Assembly: GCA_017962165.1 (NCBI GenBank)
Contig: JAGCVW010000013.1
Location: 1-59,627, forward strand
Direction of reading: 5' to 3'
Source: Bacteroidales bacterium
Lineage (GTDB): Bacteria > Bacteroidota > Bacteroidia > Bacteroidales > UBA932
DNA length: 59,627 nucleotides
Shown piece by piece: positions 54,585 to 59,627 of the stretch; position 1 is the first letter of the stretch; each line of letters opens with the position of its first letter. The notes beneath the pieces are model-generated. The model was not told the DNA's origin, ran no database searches, and saw only the letters and a list, made by a program, of their open reading frames with translations. Made by a program: the position numbers and the translations under genes.

Positions 54585-56198
54585 ATGACTATTACAGAAC
54601 TTGAGAACCTTTCGCTGGACGAACTCATAGTCTCGCTGCGCCAGATCGGAGCGAGCGAAGACCGTATGGAGAGAGGAAAGGAAGTCGAAGCGGTGAAGTC
54701 CGCATTCTACAAGCTTTTGGGCAAGCTCAAAGCTGAAGCGGAAGCCGCAGGCGAGAACGTGGAAGAGAAGTTCGCCGCCCAGGAGGAAGCTTTCAAGATG
54801 GTTTACTCCGACTACAAGAAGGAGAAGGCCGTCTACAACCGGGAGCAGGACGCCCAGCGTTCGGAGAATCTCGAGAAGAAGAAAGCCGTCATAGCCGAGC
54901 TGAAAGACCTCGTGGATAACCTCAACGATGTCCAGACAGCATTCCCGGCCCTGCGCGAGATACAGGCGAAATGGCGAGCGATAGGCCCTGTGCCTGCCGC
55001 CGATTTCAGGGACATCAACGATACCTACCAGTTCCTTGTCGAGAGGTTCTACGACATGGTCCAGATCAACCACGACCTCCGCGACCTCGACTTCAAGAAG
55101 AACCTTGAGGCGAAGGAGCGCTTCTGCGAAGACGCGGAGAGGCTGGCCGAGTCGGAGGATGTGGTCGGCGCCTTCGCCGAACTGCAGAAGCTGCACGAGC
55201 AGTGGAAGGAGCTCGGCCCGGTAGCCAAGGAATACCGCGAGTCCATCTGGGAGCGCTTCAAGGCAGCAACCGCCATCATCAACAAGCGCTACCAGGCCCA
55301 TTTCGAGGATATCAAGAAAGCCTTCGCCGCCAATCTGGAAGCCAAGGAAGCGCTCTGCGTGAAGGTTGAAGAGATAGCGAACAGGGAGGATATCAAGGAC
55401 GCCGGCCAGTGGAACGCCCTCTCAAAGGAAATAGAGCTTATCCAGGCCGACTGGAAGAAGATAGGCTTCGCCACCAGAAAAGACAACCAGAAGATCTACG
55501 AGCGTTTCCGCGCCGCCTGCAATAAATTCTACGACAGGAAGAAGGAGTTCTTCCAGGAAATCAAGGGCGGAATAGACGCGGCAATCTCCGCCAGGGAGGA
55601 TATCATCGCCCAGGCCGAAGCCCTGAAGACCAGCACTGACTGGAAGAAGACCACCGACCAGTTCATTTCGCTGCAGAAGCAGTGGAAGGAACTTCCCGCC
55701 GTGCCGCGTAAGAAAGGGGAGCAGCTCTGGAAGCGTTTCCGCGCCGCCTGCGACGAATTCTTCGCCCAGAGGGACCAGAACGCAAAACCCGAAAACGACT
55801 TCTACGCAAACCTCAGGGCCAAGAAAGCCCTCATCGCCGAGATCAAGGCCTACAAGCCCGCCGAAGGCGAGAGCCGCGAGAAGGCAAGGGCGGAGTTCGA
55901 GGAGCGCTACAAAGCGATCGGCTTCGTCCCCTTCAAGGAAAAGGACGCTGTCGCCAAGGCCTACAAGGAAGCCATGGCCGAGGCGTTCCCCCAGAAGGAG
56001 CACACCCGCAAGTCAGACCTTATACGCCGTTACAATGCCCTCCAGCAGGACATCGTGACCTATGAAAACAATATTGGTTTCTTCTCGAATTCCAAGAATT
56101 CGGAGCCTCTGATCCGCCAGATGCAGGAAAGGATAGAGGCCGCGAAGGCAGAGTTGAAAGAGATAGAGGAACAAATCCGCAAAGAAGAAGCAGAATAA
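54585..56198 (+). CDS. DUF349 domain-containing coiled-coil protein
   Basis: Function not known. Start is ATG 54585 (MTITELENLSLDELI), after the promoter; the frame extends upstream to 54423 but that part overlaps trmD. The 537-residue product is charged and almost all helical, with at least four DUF349 repeats recognisable by their core W-K-x-[IL]-G or L-P spacing (WRAIGPVPAADFRDI, WKELGPVAKEYRESIWERF, WKKIGFATRKDNQKIYERF, WKELPAVPRKKGEQLWKRF). No signal or membrane segment, so it is cytosolic. yidC follows after 3 nt. Confidence 0.87.
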   Translation: MTITELENLSLDELIVSLRQIGASEDRMERGKEVEAVKSAFYKLLGKLKAEAEAAGENVEEKFAAQEEAFKMVYSDYKKEKAVYNREQDAQRSENLEKKKAVIAELKDLVDNLNDVQTAFPALREIQAKWRAIGPVPAADFRDINDTYQFLVERFYDMVQINHDLRDLDFKKNLEAKERFCEDAERLAESEDVVGAFAELQKLHEQWKELGPVAKEYRESIWERFKAATAIINKRYQAHFEDIKKAFAANLEAKEALCVKVEEIANREDIKDAGQWNALSKEIELIQADWKKIGFATRKDNQKIYERFRAACNKFYDRKKEFFQEIKGGIDAAISAREDIIAQAEALKTSTDWKKTTDQFISLQKQWKELPAVPRKKGEQLWKRFRAACDEFFAQRDQNAKPENDFYANLRAKKALIAEIKAYKPAEGESREKARAEFEERYKAIGFVPFKEKDAVAKAYKEAMAEAFPQKEHTRKSDLIRRYNALQQDIVTYENNIGFFSNSKNSEPLIRQMQERIEAAKAELKEIEEQIRKEEAE

Positions 56199-56201
56199 TA
56201 C

Positions 56202-58061
56202 ATGGACAAAAATTCTATCATCGGTTTTATACTGATGGCGGCAGTCCTTTTCGGCTTTACGTTCATCCAGAACCGTAAGGCAAAGGAGCAGTATGCCATC
56301 CAGCAGGCTTATCAGGATTCAATAGCGCGCGTCGAGGCGGCCCGTGCGGCCGAAATGGCGGCGGTGGAGCAGGAGGCAGCCGCGCCCGAACAGGCACCCG
56401 CGGCGGCCGTTCCTGCCGCGAGGCAGGAGCGCATCTACAAAGATGCAGGGCTGGACGCAGCCCGCAAAGGCGAGGAGCAGATCCTGACCCTCGAAAACGA
56501 CCTCTTTGAGGTCAAATTCACGACCAAGGGCGCCCAGATTGCGTCCGTCCGCCTGAAGGACTTCACGAACTACGGCGGATCTGACCTCTACATCTTCAAG
56601 GAGGGGCAGAACAAGTTCGAACTAAGCGCCTATGTGGGCGAGCAGATAAAGACCAGCGATTTTATCTTCCAGCTGGCCGAAAAGACGGATACCAGCGTCG
56701 TGATGCGGCTCCCGTTCGAGAACGGCGGCTACATAGAGCAGTCCTACTCGATCAAGCCGGGCGCCTATACTGTTGACAACATGCTCTCGTTCGTGGGAGT
56801 GCAGATCCCGCGCAACGTCGGTTCGGTCGACATCGACTTCTCGACCATGATCCCGCGAATGGAGAAGGGCTACAAGAACGAATCGCAGTACTCCAAGGTC
56901 AATTACTACTTCGACGGCGAGAAGAAGCCGGCTGAGATGGGCCGCGGCCGCAACCAGAGCAAGAAGATCGCGTCCAAGCTCGAATGGTTCGCGTTCCAGC
57001 AGCAGTTCTTCTCGATGATAGTGCGCGCTCCCGGGGAGTTCAGCTCCGGTGACATCTCGGTCGCATACCAGGGCGAGGATGATCCCGACCATAACCTGAT
57101 GGCCTGCGAGGCCGCGATGAGGGTCGACATCCTTCCCGGACGGGACATCACTATCCCTCTGGAGTACTATTTCGGCCCCAACCACTTCAAGACCCTCAAG
57201 GACATGGGCCACAAATACGAGAAGATCATCCCTCTGGGAGGATGGCTCGTAGGCTGGTTCACCCGCTACTTCATCATCCCCATGTTCGACTGGCTCCACA
57301 GATCCATAGCTAACTTCGGCCTGATCATCCTGATCATGACGCTCGTCATCAAGCTCGTGACCCTGCCACTGACCTACAAGTCGTTCGCATCGTCGGCGAA
57401 GATGGCGGCCCTGAAGCCGTACATCGAGGAAATCAACAAAAAGTACGCAGGGGAGTCTGACCAGATGAAAAAGCAGCAGGCGACCATGGACCTGTATAAA
57501 CGGGCGGGGGTGAATACCCTCGGCGGCTGCCTTCCGACCCTGCTTACCTTCCCGGTGCTGTGGGCCATGTTCCGTTTCTTCCCGGCCTCGATCGAGCTTC
57601 GTCAGCAGAGTTTCCTCTGGGCCGAGGACCTCAGCGCATATGACTCCATAGTCGATTTCGGCACCCGCGTGCCGCTTATCGGCGACCACCTCAGCCTCTT
57701 CGCCCTGCTGATGGCGGTGGTGATGTGGGGCTACAGCAAGATGACCATGTCGCAGCAGAGCGCCGGCAACGATCCCAGCGCGAAGTCCATGCAGTTCATG
57801 AGCGTCTGGATGATGCCTATAATGATGTTCTTCATCTGCAACAGCCTCTCGTCCGGCCTCAGTTACTACTACCTCCTGTCGCAGCTCATAGCCATCATCG
57901 AGACCTTCGTGATCCGCAAGTGGGTCGTGAATCCCGATGCCGTCAGGGCCAAGGTCGAAGCCAGCAAGGGCAAGCCGCTTCCCAAGAGCAAGTGGCAGCA
58001 GAGGCTTGAGGAAGCCCAGAAGCTCCAGGAGCAGCAGATGAAAAACCGCAACAGAAGATAA
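56202..58061 (+). CDS. yidC: Membrane protein insertase YidC
   Basis: Inserts proteins into the inner membrane. The 619-residue product has an N-terminal helix (about 5-22), an Ala/Glu-rich linker, a large periplasmic domain (about 85-345), and the conserved C-terminal insertase core (about 355-585) with five helices, including FGLIILIMTLVIKLVTLPL and LGGCLPTLLTFPVLWAMFRF. The C-terminal tail is basic. Length is that of Gram-negative YidC. It lies 3 nt from the flanking genes on each side, so it is probably co-transcribed with DUF349 and the next lipoprotein. Confidence 0.94.
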   Translation: MDKNSIIGFILMAAVLFGFTFIQNRKAKEQYAIQQAYQDSIARVEAARAAEMAAVEQEAAAPEQAPAAAVPAARQERIYKDAGLDAARKGEEQILTLENDLFEVKFTTKGAQIASVRLKDFTNYGGSDLYIFKEGQNKFELSAYVGEQIKTSDFIFQLAEKTDTSVVMRLPFENGGYIEQSYSIKPGAYTVDNMLSFVGVQIPRNVGSVDIDFSTMIPRMEKGYKNESQYSKVNYYFDGEKKPAEMGRGRNQSKKIASKLEWFAFQQQFFSMIVRAPGEFSSGDISVAYQGEDDPDHNLMACEAAMRVDILPGRDITIPLEYYFGPNHFKTLKDMGHKYEKIIPLGGWLVGWFTRYFIIPMFDWLHRSIANFGLIILIMTLVIKLVTLPLTYKSFASSAKMAALKPYIEEINKKYAGESDQMKKQQATMDLYKRAGVNTLGGCLPTLLTFPVLWAMFRFFPASIELRQQSFLWAEDLSAYDSIVDFGTRVPLIGDHLSLFALLMAVVMWGYSKMTMSQQSAGNDPSAKSMQFMSVWMMPIMMFFICNSLSSGLSYYYLLSQLIAIIETFVIRKWVVNPDAVRAKVEASKGKPLPKSKWQQRLEEAQKLQEQQMKNRNRR

Positions 58062-58064
58062 CAC

Positions 58065-59627
58065 ATGAAAACGAACGTTCTTGTACTGGCATGCACCCTC
58101 GCCGCCCTGGCGGGCTGCACGGAAAAGCCGTCCGGGGAGGTGTATGAAAAGCCCCTGGAAAACCCCACCCAGGTGACTTTTACCCAGAGGCCTTTCACCA
58201 ACATTGTCGATGTCACATGGCAGGACAACAGCGAAAAGGAGCTGGGCTATGTAATCTGGAAAAGAGACGGCCTGGTACAGAGCGAGCTCGTGACGCTGGA
58301 TCCCAATACTACCTCGTATACCTTTACGGAAGGCCTTGAGCCCGGCGTAAAATACAACCTCGGCGTGCAGGCAAAGGGCCCGGAACTAAAGCTCAGTTCG
58401 CAAATCATCTACAAGAACGTCGAGTTGTTCGATTACAGCTCGCTGCCGCGCATAGTGCTTGACACCGAATGGACAAACACCCCGACCTCGGTAGCTCTTA
58501 CCTACACTATAGAGAACTACAAGTCGCAGTACGAAATCAAACGCTACGGCCTTTGCTGGAACGGTGCGAACATGTCTATGGCTCCCACAGTCGAGGACGG
58601 TCACCAGCACGGCCCCAGGACCAGCGACGGCAAGAACATCACCCAGGCGATTACCGCAGCCTCTCTGGACCATGGCAAGACCTACAATGTCTGCGGATTC
58701 GTGGAGACGGAGATTGGTATCTCGTATTCTGAGCCCAAGAGCGTGTATCTCGGCGATGAGCCCGAGCCCATAGTGTTCGACTGGACAGATATTACTCCCT
58801 CTGATTTTCCCGCCGAAGTCAAGGTCTACAAGACTACCGGCCTCGTGAACGACAGGACCGTCAATTCATGGTACGCAATAGCTGACGTGACAACAGGCAA
58901 AGTCGAGTTCCGATTCGAATTCGGAAAGTTCCAGACGCTCGAAGGATGGTACAGCGGGGGCAGCAAGGACGAAGGCAATATCGTCATGACCAATGCCGGT
59001 TATTTCAACATGACCACCCACGAAACCGGCGACTTCTCAGCGGACAAGGGCATAATCACTCCCTGCCAGTATGCTGGAATAACCCACGGCGCATTTGCCG
59101 TGGACCGCGACCAGAAACCTTATGCTTTCTGGACTGCCAAGGGAACTGACAAGGTGACATACTTCTTCAACGAGCCCGTGCCTTACATTCTCAACGTAAC
59201 CGATTACGGGACGGTGAAGCAGAACTATCCTTCCGACAACTTCGTGTTCGAACCTTACTACGCCATGTGCGCAGGACCATTGCTCGTCAAAGACGGAAAG
59301 ATTATGACGGACGTGACCCAGAAAGGTTCGGATTTCGTGCGCAATTACGAGCAGATAGCTCTGGATATCTTCACCAACAGTTCCACTACTCCCGACCGTA
59401 CGGCGGTGGGTTACACCAAGGACGGTAAGATCATCCTCTACGTCTGCGACGGCCGCATTCCTTCCAGCAAGGGCGCTTCTATAGTTGAACTTGCCCAGAT
59501 AATGCTCGGACTCGGCTGCGAGGGCGCCTGCAACTTCGACGGAGGCGGCTCCACCGCAATGACCGTCAAAGGCGTGCGCCAGAATTCTCTTGAATCCAAT
59601 ATGTCCGGCGGTACTGAAAACCGTTCG
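58065..59627 (+). CDS. Phosphodiester glycosidase family lipoprotein (partial)
   Basis: The frame is open to the window end (521 codons), so the C terminus is missing. It begins with a lipoprotein signal (LAALAGC, Cys near 18). Residues about 35-115 look like a fibronectin type III domain (VTWQDNSEKELGYVIWKRDG), with a second beta domain to about 235. The rest (about 260 on) is a NAGPA/DUF2233-type domain with NAGYFNMTT, AMCAGPLLVKDGKI, DRTAVGYTKDGKI and FDGGGSTAM. Relatives cleave phosphodiester-linked sugars. The envelope location fits its position after yidC, but substrate is unknown. Only the final few residues may be missing. Confidence 0.85.
   Translation, partial: MKTNVLVLACTLAALAGCTEKPSGEVYEKPLENPTQVTFTQRPFTNIVDVTWQDNSEKELGYVIWKRDGLVQSELVTLDPNTTSYTFTEGLEPGVKYNLGVQAKGPELKLSSQIIYKNVELFDYSSLPRIVLDTEWTNTPTSVALTYTIENYKSQYEIKRYGLCWNGANMSMAPTVEDGHQHGPRTSDGKNITQAITAASLDHGKTYNVCGFVETEIGISYSEPKSVYLGDEPEPIVFDWTDITPSDFPAEVKVYKTTGLVNDRTVNSWYAIADVTTGKVEFRFEFGKFQTLEGWYSGGSKDEGNIVMTNAGYFNMTTHETGDFSADKGIITPCQYAGITHGAFAVDRDQKPYAFWTAKGTDKVTYFFNEPVPYILNVTDYGTVKQNYPSDNFVFEPYYAMCAGPLLVKDGKIMTDVTQKGSDFVRNYEQIALDIFTNSSTTPDRTAVGYTKDGKIILYVCDGRIPSSKGASIVELAQIMLGLGCEGACNFDGGGSTAMTVKGVRQNSLESNMSGGTENRS

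Overview
The window is chromosomal DNA of a member of the Bacteroidetes, most likely order Bacteroidales; the genus cannot be fixed from sequence alone. The evidence is repeated Bacteroidetes-type promoter boxes (TAnnTTTG, in the best cases preceded by TTTG exactly 19 nt upstream), the near absence of Shine-Dalgarno sequences, and gene types typical of the group (paired TPR protein and outer-membrane barrel, 7TM-HD phosphohydrolase, DUF349, DUF1343/NamZ, split 5'-nucleotidase, S9 dipeptidyl peptidases). Coding density is high and no phage, insertion sequence, CRISPR array or rRNA operon was seen.

Layout. 1-2400: a hairpin-rich non-coding stretch, tRNA-Val(TAC) on the minus strand, a two-repeat lipoprotein and tmRNA. 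2462-13387: a mechanosensitive channel, rmuC and an AddB/AddA-like nuclease-helicase pair, converging on holA (DNA polymerase III delta). 13443-21111: a rightward run of a NatAB-type ABC exporter, a 5'-nucleotidase split in two genes, yicC, glnS and an unknown membrane protein. 21224-24896: a leftward carbohydrate operon of a ROK regulator, a GH31 glycosidase broken by a large internal deletion, and a sialate O-acetylesterase. 24979-30469: a HAMP-like membrane protein, TrkH, a RecD-like helicase and a DPP-IV peptidase. 30444-34839: a methyltransferase, a phosphohexomutase, nth and ftsE. 34938-45572: TPR protein, outer-membrane barrel, gyrB, 7TM-HD protein, a trigger factor without its PPIase domain, and a secreted unknown. 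45718-50476: an M20 dipeptidase and a second DPP-IV peptidase (leftward), and a degenerate PriA (rightward). 50555-59627: tRNA-Glu(CTC), rpmE, a GlmM-type mutase, a DUF1343 protein, a probable small RNA, trmD, a DUF349 protein, yidC and a phosphodiester glycosidase lipoprotein cut by the window end.

Most interesting signals: (a) an unannotated leftward transcription unit at about 53641-53755 with a complete promoter, a 15-codon ORF starting almost at the predicted transcript start, and a terminator-like hairpin; (b) a PriA homologue that has lost its Walker A loop, zinc-binding cysteines and motif VI; (c) six genes whose start codon lies only 5-7 nt past the -7 box, implying leaderless or nearly leaderless mRNAs; (d) families of dispersed intergenic palindromes, two of which share a 26-nt core with a compensatory base-pair change; (e) a GH31 gene missing its catalytic barrel; (f) a tmRNA whose apparent tag ends in YAC; and (g) a PPIase-less trigger factor.

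All calls come from reading the sequence and recalling family motifs; no database search was run.
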